From Phaeosaccion multiseriatum (taxonomy: Eukaryota; Ochrophyta, other classes): DNA of 64,000 nucleotides. Below, in pieces: positions 15,528-25,245 of the stretch. Below the pieces are notes generated by a model that made no database searches, was not told where the DNA came from, and was given only the letters and a program-made list of their open reading frames with translations. Location of the stretch: the NCBI GenBank assembly GCA_965112735.1, contig OZ218951.1, positions 1,922,001-1,986,000 of the forward strand, written 5' to 3'. Made by a program: the position numbers and the translations under genes. Each line of letters opens with the position of its first letter. The stretch's first letter is position 1.

Positions 15528-15941
15528 TCGGCCCTGGAAGAGGTTACAGTATTCGCCGACCATAATCAGTAATCAGGCCGGCTGGCGCCAATAATCAGTA
15601 ATCAGGCCGGCTAGCGCCCGTCATAATCAGTAATCAGGCCGGCTGGCGCCGGTCATAATCAGTAATCAGACCCGGCTGGCGCCGGCCATTATCAGTAATC
15701 AGGCCCGGCTGGCGCCAATAATCAGTAATCAGGCCGGCTAGCGCCCGTCATAATCAGTAATCAGGCCGGCTGGCGCCGGTCATAATCAGTAATCAGACCC
15801 GGCTGGCGCCGGCCATTATCAGTAATCAGGCCCGGCTGGCGCCATAATCAGTAATCAGGCCGGCTGGCGCCGGCAGTAATCAGTAATCAGGCCGGCTGCG
15901 CCGGCCGTAATCAGTAATCTGATAACCTCTTCCAGGGCCGA
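15528..15941. repeat. 32-bp repeat block with 127-bp higher-order period, bounded by 19-bp inverted repeat
   Basis: The block is bounded by TCGGCCCTGGAAGAGGTTA (15528-15546) and its exact reverse complement (15923-15941). Between them a unit of about 32 bp, containing TAATCAGTAATCAGG, CCGGCTGG and GGCGCCGG, is repeated about a dozen times. A four-unit variant pattern starting with GCCAATAATCAG at 15587 recurs at 15714, giving a higher-order period of 127 bp. Confidence 0.85.
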
Positions 15942-16487
15942 TCCCTCCCTCCCTCCCTCCCTCCCTCCCTCCCTCCCTCCCTCCCTCCCTCCCTCCCTCC
16001 CTCCCTCCCTCCCTCCCTCCCTCCCTCCCTCCCTCCCTCCCTCCCTCCCTCCCTCCCTCCCTCCCTCCCTCCCTCCCTCCCTCCCTCCCTCCCTCCCTCC
16101 CTCCCTCCCTCCCTCCCTCCCTCCCTCCCTCCCTCCCTCCCTCCCTCCCTCCCTCCCTCCCTCCCTCCCTCCCTCCCTCCCTCCCTCCCTCCCTCCCTCC
16201 CTCCCTCCCTCCCTCCCTCCCTCCCTCCCTCCCTCCCTCCCTCCCTCCCTCCCTCCCTCCCTCCCTCCCTCCCTCCCTCCCTCCCTCCCTCCCTCCCTCC
16301 CTCCCTCCCTCCCTCCCTCCCTCCCTCCCTCCCTCCCTCCCTCCCTCCCTCCCTCCCTCCCTCCCTCCCTCCCTCCCTCCCTCCCTCCCTCCCTCCCTCC
16401 CTCCCTCCCTCCCTCCCTCCCTCCCTCCCTCCCTCCCTCCCTCCCTCCCTCCCTCCCTCCCTCCCTCCCTCCCTCCCTCCCTCCCTC
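15942..16487. repeat. Pure (CCCT)n array, about 136 copies
   Basis: About 545 bp of uninterrupted CCCT with no substitution visible. The purity contrasts with the interrupted array at 15305-15527 and suggests recent expansion or an assembly-limited length. Confidence 0.95.
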
Positions 16488-16819
16488 TTCGACCCTGGAC
16501 AAGATTACGGTGTGCGCCGGCCGTAATCAGTAATCAGCCCCGGCTGGCGCATAATCAGTACTCAGGCCGGCTGGCGCCGGTCATAATCAGTAATCAGGCC
16601 GGCTGCGCCGGCCGTAATTACTAATCAGATAGGTCGAGGCCTAGGCCTAGAACCGCCGGCCTAGGGAGAAAAAATGGCCGGCCTAGAGCGGCCAACGGCC
16701 GCCGGCCTAGGCCTAGAGCGGGCGTAGGCCGCTCGGCCTAGGGCCTAGAGCATAGGCTTCTAGGCCAGTCTGGAGCCGAAATCCTCTCTCCCCCGCGCAC
16801 TGAAACGGAAACTGGTCGG

Positions 16820-19800
16820 TTGGACCGCGGATGCCGCCGGAAAATGGAACGCTGTTGTTGGATCGTTGTTGGAAATGGCCTGCTGGAAGATTTGGGACCT
16901 TTGTGGTTGGTGTGGTGTGGTTGGGTGGTGTGTTGTGGAGACGGAGTAGTACATGTACACAGCTGTGGGCAAACAATGCAATCGCTTCCGAGGCCAGGCA
17001 GCAGTGGACGCCGCCGTACTCCCCCCTCCCCCCCCCCTGATGGTGGCACTGCTGCAGTGCCCCATCGTGACGGGGTGGGAGGTCATCCATGTAGAGCAGT
17101 AGCGGCCATAGGCACTACTACCACCAGACCACCACCTCTTCAACCCCAGCTCCCCATTCTTGACGTTTCATGCCACGGAGGTAGTCGGGCGCCATCGTCG
17201 ATAGTAGCAGAAGCGAAGACCGTAGAGGCGGAAGAAGGCAGACGATTTACTACAATATCGCCAGTACACTCTGCGAGGGGGAGGGGAGATGGCAGAGGAG
17301 ACCGAACGCCACCTGCTGACGAGCACCGAACACCACCTGCTGCTGACTTCAACACACGGAAAAGTGTGGATGTGAAAGGAGAGGTTGGGGAGAGCAGCAT
17401 TGGCGAGAGTAGCACCAATATGGCGCGCAAGTACCGGCAGCTACTCACGTCAGAGAAGGCATTGAGACGCCTCCGCATCTTCTTCTTGCTGTTTGTGGGG
17501 TTAGTGGTTAGCCACTTTGTTGCGTTGGAGTACGCAAAATCTCTGGAGCGAGAGGAGATGACAGCCTACAGAGCCGACGTTGCCTCTCTTCAGGCCACAG
17601 TCTTCAATCAGCTCAAGTCTTCAGACGGCGAGAGCGAAATCATCCGGGCGGCCCTGCAGACGTGGGGTGATGGCGGCATCTCTGCGGCCCAATTCTCTGA
17701 TTTGACCGCCTCAGCCACGGCGGAAGGAAAGACTTATGCCTACACTGAGAGAGTGCATGCGGACGCTCGGTCTGAGTTCGAGACGGCGGCGTCGGCTTTT
17801 TACGGTCTAGACATTTACATCAAGGAGTTGTCTGCGGGAGGGTTCGTGCCTCGGGCCACACCTCCGGAGGGGAAGGACTATTGGCCAGTTCTTTACGTGG
17901 AACCGCGTAGAGTCGAAATCTTGGGCTTGGACAGTTTCTCCGAGAGCACCCGAAGAGCAGCAATTGAGCGCCTCCTACTCACAGGAGGAAGCACGTACTC
18001 GGCACCGCTGGCTGTGGCCGACACGGGAGAACCAACTTTAACTAGACTACTGCCCGTCAGAGGAGGGCCATCGGTGCTGCGCAGCTCATCATCAGCAGCA
18101 GATGGGTCCGGGGGGGGGGAGGGCGGTGAAATCACGGGGACGCTTGCACTTTTGATCAGGCCGGAGCTTGTTCTGGAGCAAAGCTCGTTGAAAAAGTTCC
18201 GGACCACCTACCCAGGCACTCAAGTAGATATTGGATTTCTCATGAGCGATGACTCGAGGGAGAGCCTGTGTGGGGTGCCATTTGCGGATGGCTCGGGTGC
18301 AGTGTCGTCCAAGACAATTTTCGGCTCCGAGAGAACTTCCGACGCCCTTGTGTCGTTCTATGTGGAAACGGCCACTGCCCCGCGGCGCCTCGAGAAGCGA
18401 GGCCTTCGGACGGAGTACTACGCTGTCATGGCGGGGGGCTGTGTCCTGCTTGCGCTGCTCTTCGTCTGGGAGCGCCGCACTTTGTTGCTCCAGGCCGCCA
18501 GATCCGAAGCAGCGGCCGCAAGAGAGGCTTCATCTGCCAAGTCGCGCTTCCTCCGCTCCATTTCGCACGAGATTCGCACGCCCATGAATGGCATCGTGGG
18601 AATGGCCCAACTACTTGAAAGCGTCGAGCTTCCCGATGAGGTGCTGCCCTGGATCAACGTGATACGCTCGTGCTCGTCCACCTTGCTCAGCTTGGTGAAC
18701 AACGTTCTCGACATGAGCAAAATCGAGGCGGGTAAGATGGAGATTAGCAAGAGGTCGTTCGCGCTTGACACGCTCGCGGTGGAGATGGTGGAGAGTGCTT
18801 GGGCCGTCCTCCATACAAGTAACACCTCGTCGCTCTCCAGCATGAGCCTCACCATCGGGAGCGGAGTGCCACGGGGTCGCGTGGTTGGCGACGACGTGCG
18901 GATCCGACAACTGTTCAACAACTTCCTCAGCAACGCCGCAAAGTTTACAAGGCGCGGTTCCATCGACCTCTTTCTGGACGGCACACAGACGAGCGGCGAG
19001 TCAGAGGAGGTGATGATTCTCCTCACTGTACGCGACACTGGCATCGGGATGGCACCTGACGCGGTCGAGCGCCTCTTCAAACCCTTTGTCCAGGTGCACG
19101 ACAGCGCAACTACCAACGTGCAGGGCACTGGCCTGGGGCTGGCCATCTCCGTCGCCCTTGCTCAGGCCATGGGGGGAGACGTGACCTGCTCGTCGGTGTT
19201 GGGAAAGGGGTCGGAGTTTCACTGCACCTTCAATGTGGAAGGCAAGCTTCGCAAGGCTACCACGGTGGCCCATCGGCGAGTGTACACGAGAGATGACGGT
19301 GTACGAGTGGAAGGAGAGCCACTCATCCCAGCCAGCACAGAGGACACATTCGACGGGTCGGAGACTAGCGCGACTCCGAGGGATGTGGAAGGAGGAGCAG
19401 TTGCTGCCGACAGGGGACTCATGGGGGAAGCTCCTCGTCCTCCCAGCGTGCTAGTGGTGGACGATAACAAGATCAATCGCATGGTGCTGAGTAAGCTGCT
19501 GGGCTCGCTGGGTGTGCTCGTGGAGAGTGCAGACACCGGCGTTACAGCAGTGGAGTCTTGCGGCCAGCAGCGCTTCTCTATCATCCTGCTGGACAGGGTC
19601 ATGCCCGTGATGGACGGCATTGGCGCCGCTCGAGAGCTGAGAGCTGGCGACGGCCCTTGCAAAGACACGCCCATCATCTTCCTCACTGCGGATTCCTCGG
19701 CGGAGGCCATGCGAGACTGTAAAGAGGCGGGCGGGAACGAATTCTCCACCAAACCTGTGCGGCGAGAGACCCTCGTCGAGAAGATGGCGGACCTTTTGCC

Positions 19801-19939
19801 CCCGCCCGAGCGCAGCTGGCTTTTGGACAAGGAGAGAGAGTTCTGCGAGTCGAGGAAGCAGGCCACCCACCTGCAAAGCATGGCGCGGAGAAGGGCAGAG
19901 GAGAGCAGCACGCGCAGCCGAGAAGAAGAAGGCGACTGA
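16820..19939 (+). CDS. CHASE-domain hybrid sensor histidine kinase
   Basis: Single-exon gene, up to 1039 aa. It is a membrane sensor kinase of the type that includes cytokinin receptors. A long Ser/Pro/Gly-rich N-terminus precedes the first clear transmembrane helix (RIFFLLFVGLVVSHFVALEYA, about 217-237). A CHASE-like sensor follows (YTERVHADARSEFE, YWPVLYVEP, GLDSFSESTRRAA), then a second helix (AVMAGGCVLLALLFVW). The catalytic core has the H box with phospho-acceptor His583 (SISHEIRTPMNGIVGMAQ), N box (RQLFNNFLSNAAKFT), G1 (VRDTGIGMA), F box (LFKPFVQ) and G2 (GTGLGLAIS). A receiver domain follows with VLVVDDNKINRMVL, acceptor Asp925 in LLDRVMPVMDG, and the STKPV lysine. All catalytic residues are present. 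The first ATG (16820) lies 36 bp from the foldback element; the ATG at 17420 (MARKYRQLL) is a good alternative start just before the first helix. Phosphorelay partners are not in the window. Confidence 0.93.
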   Translation: MDRGCRRKMERCCWIVVGNGLLEDLGPLWLVWCGWVVCCGDGVVHVHSCGQTMQSLPRPGSSGRRRTPPSPPPDGGTAAVPHRDGVGGHPCRAVAAIGTTTTRPPPLQPQLPILDVSCHGGSRAPSSIVAEAKTVEAEEGRRFTTISPVHSARGRGDGRGDRTPPADEHRTPPAADFNTRKSVDVKGEVGESSIGESSTNMARKYRQLLTSEKALRRLRIFFLLFVGLVVSHFVALEYAKSLEREEMTAYRADVASLQATVFNQLKSSDGESEIIRAALQTWGDGGISAAQFSDLTASATAEGKTYAYTERVHADARSEFETAASAFYGLDIYIKELSAGGFVPRATPPEGKDYWPVLYVEPRRVEILGLDSFSESTRRAAIERLLLTGGSTYSAPLAVADTGEPTLTRLLPVRGGPSVLRSSSSAADGSGGGEGGEITGTLALLIRPELVLEQSSLKKFRTTYPGTQVDIGFLMSDDSRESLCGVPFADGSGAVSSKTIFGSERTSDALVSFYVETATAPRRLEKRGLRTEYYAVMAGGCVLLALLFVWERRTLLLQAARSEAAAAREASSAKSRFLRSISHEIRTPMNGIVGMAQLLESVELPDEVLPWINVIRSCSSTLLSLVNNVLDMSKIEAGKMEISKRSFALDTLAVEMVESAWAVLHTSNTSSLSSMSLTIGSGVPRGRVVGDDVRIRQLFNNFLSNAAKFTRRGSIDLFLDGTQTSGESEEVMILLTVRDTGIGMAPDAVERLFKPFVQVHDSATTNVQGTGLGLAISVALAQAMGGDVTCSSVLGKGSEFHCTFNVEGKLRKATTVAHRRVYTRDDGVRVEGEPLIPASTEDTFDGSETSATPRDVEGGAVAADRGLMGEAPRPPSVLVVDDNKINRMVLSKLLGSLGVLVESADTGVTAVESCGQQRFSIILLDRVMPVMDGIGAARELRAGDGPCKDTPIIFLTADSSAEAMRDCKEAGGNEFSTKPVRRETLVEKMADLLPPPERSWLLDKEREFCESRKQATHLQSMARRRAEESSTRSREEEGD

Positions 19940-20080
19940 GGGATTAGGGCGGAGAGCGGAGAGGACCATCCATCTAGGCAGCACTGCATATTATTGTACA
20001 AAAAATTAAATTGTACAAAAAATAACTTTAATTAGCTAGCAAAAAAAAGGGGGGGGTGTTGTTTCAACACACTTTGTCAT
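19940..20080. terminator. Shared 3' region of convergent genes
   Basis: The 141-bp gap between the stop codons of the kinase (plus) and calpain (minus) holds a tandem duplication of TTGTACAAAAAATTAA (about 19994-20025) and a poly-A/poly-G tract. It is by far the most AT-rich spot nearby and likely serves 3' processing on both strands. Confidence 0.5.
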
Positions 20081-23000
20081 CTACTGCCATCCCCCCTCTT
20101 TGTACACCCCTCTCACACTACAACGCACACTCGTCATGTCAGCTGCTGCCCGCCCCTTCTTTGTACACCCTTCACCCCCCCAACACCATCTGCTTCCCGC
20201 TCCGATGAAGTCCTCGCAGCCGCCCTTCCCCACCCCTTCGTAGAAACCGCGCTGCTGCCACGCTCGAGCCCACTCCCCCCCCGCAGCTTCTGCCTGCTCC
20301 CGTGCGCGTGATATTAGCCCTTTGCCAGCCCGCTGCAGCTCTTGGACTGAGAGCGCTGCTGCTTCTCCTCCTCCTCCTCCTCCTCCTCCTCCTCCTCCTC
20401 CTCCTCCTCCTCCTCCTCCTCCTCCTCCTCCTCCTCCTCCTCCTCCTCCTCCTCTCCCTCCTCCTCCTCCTCCTCCTACTCCTCCTACTCCTCCCGCTGC
20501 TGCTGCTGCTGCCCCCGATGCCTCTCTCACTCTGAAGTAAAAGGCGTACTGATACATCGACCCTATGGCCACCAGCGCCAGCGCACACCAATGCACCTCC
20601 TGCCCCCCGCCCGGCACGATGAAGACGCTCCCCCCCCTGCTGCCTCCATGCTGCTTGCACTTGGTCTTATCCGTGACGATGAGCTCCAGCGCCAGAGCAG
20701 GTGTGCCCCTCGCCCGACTGCTCAATACACTAAAGAGCACCACCCCGTCTTGCTCCGTCACACCGAGAGCCAACCCCGGAAAGCAGCGGCAAGAGAAGCC
20801 TGCGGAGGAGCCAGGCCGGGAAGAAGGAGAAGAGCGAGAGGGTGAAGCAGAAGTTTCAGCAGCAGCAGCTGCTGCTGCTGCGGCCGCGGAACAGCAGAAG
20901 CTTCCGCCCTCCATCCCTCCGCCTCCACCTCCTCCACCGGGGGCAAGATAGAAGAGTTGGGTGGTTCGTCCTCCTCTCCTTGGCCCACTTGGGCCTCCTC
21001 TAGGGCCCAACAAGAGGCGCTCCGTGCCCTGCCCCATCACCGAAGCCAAGCGCTGTCGAGACGCCACCGACCCTCCGTCCACCTCCTCCACCTCGAGCAG
21101 AGTAGGGGTGTATAGCGACACCACGAAGGGAGTGGCGGTCTTGGAGGACGAGAGACACGCTATGTCAATGAAATAGCTCCCTCCGCTGCCATCCATCATG
21201 AGCTCCAGTACCAGCTGGTCCCTCTGCTCGGCGCCTCGAAACATGCTCTCCTCCAGGACGTAGCGCCTACTGCTGCTAGTTGTGGGGGTCGGGTTGGTGG
21301 TACATGTGCCATTTGTTGTAGCAGTAGGGCCACTCTCGCGGCTCACCAGCACGTTGAGGGACTGGTAGTAATACGTGCTGTCCGTGTTTCCTCTCTTTGT
21401 GGGCTGGTGGACCTGGAGGTAACACCAAACGCTACCACCACCGCCACCACCGCTACTACCACTGCAGTTGCCTCTGCTGCCATCAGCCCTACCCTCCGCC
21501 GCCTCGTGCAGCTTCTGCCGTCTTTGCTGGCGGTGGTGGTAGGACGACGGAGTAGTGACGCGGAGAGCTCGACGGCAGTGAAGCTGCTCAAAGCCCGCGA
21601 CGGTGCTGTTGTCGAAGCTCTGGTGAAACCAGTCCACTCGCGCCTTGCATACGTCAACCTAGTGGGCGTGTGTGAGAGTGTGTGTGGGAGAGAAGAAAGG
21701 AGATGAGAGGGGCATTGAGCCTCGCAGACCGATCAATCAATCCTCTATACGGCACTTCGGTGGGCGTGCGGGTGCAGAGGAGCAACGACCGAGCGAGAGG
21801 CGGGCGGCCAGACCCCCCCCCCCCTCCTTCCCCCTTCCCTTCCCCCCTCCCTTCTCTTCAATGGAAGGCAACAAAAGACACACCACGTACTTACCACTGT
21901 AAATCTGCTAAAAAAGTCCTCGTACTAGGGAGGGAGGGAGGGAGGAAGGGAGGGAGGGAGCGAGGGAGGAAGGGAGGGAGGGAGCGAGGGAGAGATGGAG
22001 GGAGGGAGGGAGGAAGGGGGAGAGAGAAAGAGGGACGGAAGGAGGGAGGGAAGGAGAGATAGAGGAGGAGAGGGAGGAAGGGACTCAGTGAGTGAGAGAG
22101 TAAGTGAGTGAGGAAGGAAGGAAGGGAGGGAGGGACCAAGTACGTCTCGTCATACCCATGTGCTCGGAATCTGTGCGGCGCGAGTCAGTTAGTCTCATAT
22201 CTGCACTTGTCTCTCCCTTCCTCTCCTCTCCTCTCCGTACCTTCATCCAAAACACGCCGGGCTCTGCATACCCAAGCTCCTTCCTCAATCGCTGCGTCCA
22301 TCTTGAGTCCTTCTCTGAGAAAGCCCCCGTCCACTCACGCGCTCCCCACGGGTTTCTGTGGAGGGCATGGAGGTACATGAGGCCCAGGGGGGAGGGAGGG
22401 AGGAAGGAAGGATAAGAACAACCGCAACATCAAGGTGCATACCTTCTTACGTAAGTTCGAAACGACAGACCTGACTTTGACGAGGCGCAACACCTCCGGC
22501 TCCGCGGCGCGCTCTTCCCGCTCTTCCCTGTCCCTCTGCTGCAGTAGCTCTTCCTCCCACCACAGCAGACCCGAGGAAGGAGCACCGGCAGCACTCGCCA
22601 CTCCCACACCCCCATCACCGCCACCATCACCACTACCTGCAGAAGCGGAAGCTGCTGCTGCTCCCGTTGGCTGGCGACCCTTCTTTCCCTGAGTGGCGCT
22701 CTGCTGTCGGACCGCGAAGAAGTCCGTGACCCTCTTCTGCTGCCCCTCCCTCGCCCCGTGCACAGACTTAACCGCCAGAACGCTGTAGGCATGGTTGCCC
22801 ACAAGCCCGTCCTTCTTCAGGTTGTGCTCGCCCGTGGGGTCGCCTGCTGTGGCCGCACCGATGGGGAAATTGCTGTCGCACCAGGAGATGAGCTTATACC
22901 ACGCCTCGTCGGAGTCGAAACTGTCGAATGGGCGTTATGGTTTGGGGGTTGGGTGAGTGGGTAGGTTGGGGGTGGAGGTGTGGCACATACGATGCGAAGG

Positions 23001-23811
23001 ATGCGAAGGCCCACAACCACAACCACCACCCCACCCAATCCCACACACGCAGCTACAAACTGGGCACTAGGGGGTCTCGCCTCCTCCTCCTCCCCTCACC
23101 TCACCTCGCCGAGTCCATGAGGATGGTCTCAGTGGGCGCCCCCGTTAGAAACGAGAAGGCTTCGCAAATGTGCCCCCCCACGATGGAGTCATACGAGCCG
23201 TGAGCCTTTGCGAAGGCCTTTTCCAAAACGCAGGGCCAGATCTGGTTGAAGTTGCCGCACCTAAGAATAAATGGACAGCACGGATGATGACACGGACAAT
23301 AACGAGAACGATAACGACAAGGATAACCGACAGCACCACCAACATCAAGTAGTGGTATCACCTTAGCAAAGGGAAATTTGATGTTTCACCTCTCTCTGTG
23401 AGCGGGAAGAACATCAGCGCCTCGATTCCCCTTCCCTCAGACATGGAGACAGACAAGACAGACAAGACAGACAAGCAGTTTCACCCCCCCCTCAACGCCC
23501 ACCATTGAATGGGAGTTTGCTATACCATCAACGACAGAACGACCCGCCGCTCACCTGGCGTATGCAAGACCGTGATTGCTTGCCTTCTTGCCCAGCCGCT
23601 TTACTGCCTTCGCTTCCGTCTCAGCCACGCAGGGCAGGGTGCTGTCAACGAGCAGAGATGTCCAGCGACCATCCACAAACAGCTTGACTTCGTGCACACC
23701 CGCCGCTGCGCCACTATCCGCAGCTCTATCGCCATCGGCGCTGGTCTTTACGTATTCATTCACCTGCTGATCTTGCTGCTGCGGATCGTCCTCCGCCTCC
23801 TCGTCCTCCTC

Positions 23812-23842
<31 letters not shown>

Positions 23843-24831
23843 CCTGGCTGCTGTCCCCTTTCGAGGGGGAAGAGGCGATTCAGAAGCGAAGGCTGCTCGG
23901 CAATGACCGCCACTGCCGCCACAAACCAACAATCCCCCAGCCCCCCTTGCCTCACGTCCACGCTCTTGAAGCCCTGGCTGCAAACAAGCTTAAAGATGGG
24001 AGGATCGAAGCGCTTCCACTTCCGGGAGAGGGCTCGGGGGGTATGGGAAGCCCCGCCTTCCGCCACCCACTGAAAGAAGTTGCAAGTGTCCCTACTCGCC
24101 GCCGCCGCCGCCGCCCCTGTTTTCGACACCCAACGTGGGGTGGGAGGCACCCCACAGCAGTGGAAGAGACGGCCCTGATTAGACCCCGCCTTGCTCACCG
24201 TCTTTAACGTAGCGGGGAGGCGACACTTGCACATGGGCGGGGGAGCGTCTCCTCTTCCCCCCCCCCCTCCTCCTCTCGTGGACAAGGACTTGCGTCTCCC
24301 ATCGATACTGCTGGGGCCAGGATGGAACTCCTCGTCCTCCCACGGCTTGCCCGTGCGCTTACTAGCGTCAATTGCTTCCCAAAAGGCCGGAGAGTGCACC
24401 GGGGCAAAGACGGAGGCCCGAGTAGCAGCAAGGGCAGCGGCTCTGGCAGCAGGACGAGGAGAAGAAGGGGATCGAGGAGAGCGGGTCCGCCTCTTTGCTA
24501 GCGGGCTCTGGGTCCTCGGGCTGTGGTTGTCGCTGTGTAGAGCCTCCTCCCCCTCGTCCATTGTCAAGTCAATTGTCTCCGCTCCTGCCTTTCTCTTCCT
24601 CCCCATCTCACTTGTGCTGTCTTCCTTTTGTTGCCGTACTGATTTTGCTGGTGCTGAGTCTGCTGCTCCTACCGCGACTTGGAGTTTGTGCTGCTTCGGC
24701 GCGCTGAGGTAGCCGAGCACCGCTTCATTCAGCTCAACCCCACAGAGCCATTTTTCCGCGTCCATCACCGTACCGCCCGTGCAGGACACAAACGCCTCTA
24801 CATCCCGTGCAGCAGGCATCTCATTCGACAT
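20081..24831 (-). CDS. Calpain-type cysteine protease with UBA-like, SIM, GRF zinc finger and PIP box
   Basis: Six exons on the minus strand: 23555-24831, 23105-23260, 22471-22920, 22241-22355, 21895-21924 (a 30-bp microexon, YEDFFSRFTV), 20081-21658 (1201 aa). The calpain core has all three catalytic residues: Cys301 in QGGLGDCWFVAAVAV, His in GLVGNHAYSVL, Asn in RNPWGAREWTG. Residues 7-45 resemble a UBA-like helical bundle (VEAFVSCTGGTVMDAEKWL). Residues 85-96 form a SUMO-interaction-like motif (ETIDLTMDEGEE). Basic clusters (GRKRKAG, AKRRTRSPRS) are likely nuclear signals. Residues about 201-255 match zf-GRF, a single-stranded-nucleic-acid finger (CKCRLPATLKTVSKAGSNQG, FHCC, CNFFQW). An insertion between catalytic His and Asn carries QKRVTDFF, a canonical PCNA-interacting box. 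The C-terminal half is calpain C2-like with a long Gly run. The start at 24831 is the first ATG; upstream codons lack one. The donor of the third exon, GTCTGT, is weak but the phase fits. Confidence 0.9.
20362..20480. repeat. (CTC)n repeat encoding poly-Gly in calpain tail
   Basis: A CTC repeat on the plus strand is read on the minus strand as about 35 Gly codons within the last exon of the calpain gene. It follows the C2-like region (YQYAFYFRV) and may be a flexible linker or a sign that the domain end lies nearby. Confidence 0.85.
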
Positions 24832-25245
24832 GAGCGCCACTACCAAATCTCTCTCTCTCTCTATCTCTCACTCTCTCACTCTCTCTCTTCGCTTCCCCCT
24901 GGCGCTGTGTCTCCCGATTCGTCTTCTCCCTCTTCTTCCTTTTCCGTCACTTCTCTGACTCCTTTGACACCTTCTCTATCCCGACGTCCACAGCCCCGCA
25001 TATTCGCTGGCCCCTTCCACGCGGTGAGCTGTGGAAAAAAAGAAAAAAAGAAAGATCAGCGAGTGTGAGTGTGTGTGTGCTCAGAACTCGCGTGTTGGTG
25101 GTACTCCCCCAAATGGCAACCGCTCCCCCTTCTCCTTCTCCTTCTTTTCTTTCTCCCTGCTTCAAACAACACTGCATGTATATACCTTCTCTCTCCTCCT
25201 GAAGGGCCGGACTCCTCGATATCAAATCCTCACAGACCTCATAAG
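24832..25245. promoter_or_regulatory. Divergent promoter of calpain and ankyrin-like genes
   Basis: This 414-bp gap separates two divergent start codons. It contains a CT-rich tract (24848-24900) and an A-rich patch (AAAAAAAGAAAAAAAGAAAG at about 25033). No named element is recognised. Confidence 0.4.

Larger units (their letters stand above)
15000..16784. mobile_element. Foldback-type element with 28-bp perfect TIRs and ATCC target duplication
   Basis: The left end (15004-15031, beginning TTCGGCTCCAGACTGGCCTA) is the exact reverse complement of the right end (16753-16780). Both ends are flanked by ATCC (15000-15003 and 16781-16784), consistent with a 4-bp target-site duplication. Inside each end lie many CCTAGG/GGCCTAGGCC palindromes, so the two arms could pair over 100 bp or more imperfectly. 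The body has no open frame that resembles a transposase. It contains two CCCT arrays and three blocks of a 32-bp AATCAG/GGCGCC repeat. A block near 15183 (CCTGGACAAGATGACGGTGT) is repeated in direct orientation near 16495. I infer a non-autonomous foldback or MITE-like DNA element; a satellite array trapped between TIRs is the alternative. Confidence 0.75.

Noticed and set aside
15528-15941. Possible CRISPR-like array (regular 32-bp spacing)
   Set aside because: The units are contiguous with no unique spacers, and the genome is eukaryotic; it is a tandem satellite.
15855-16502. Long open frame of GGRE repeats on the minus strand
   Set aside because: It is only the translation of the pure CCCT array; a period of 4 keeps all frames open. 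No gene context supports it.
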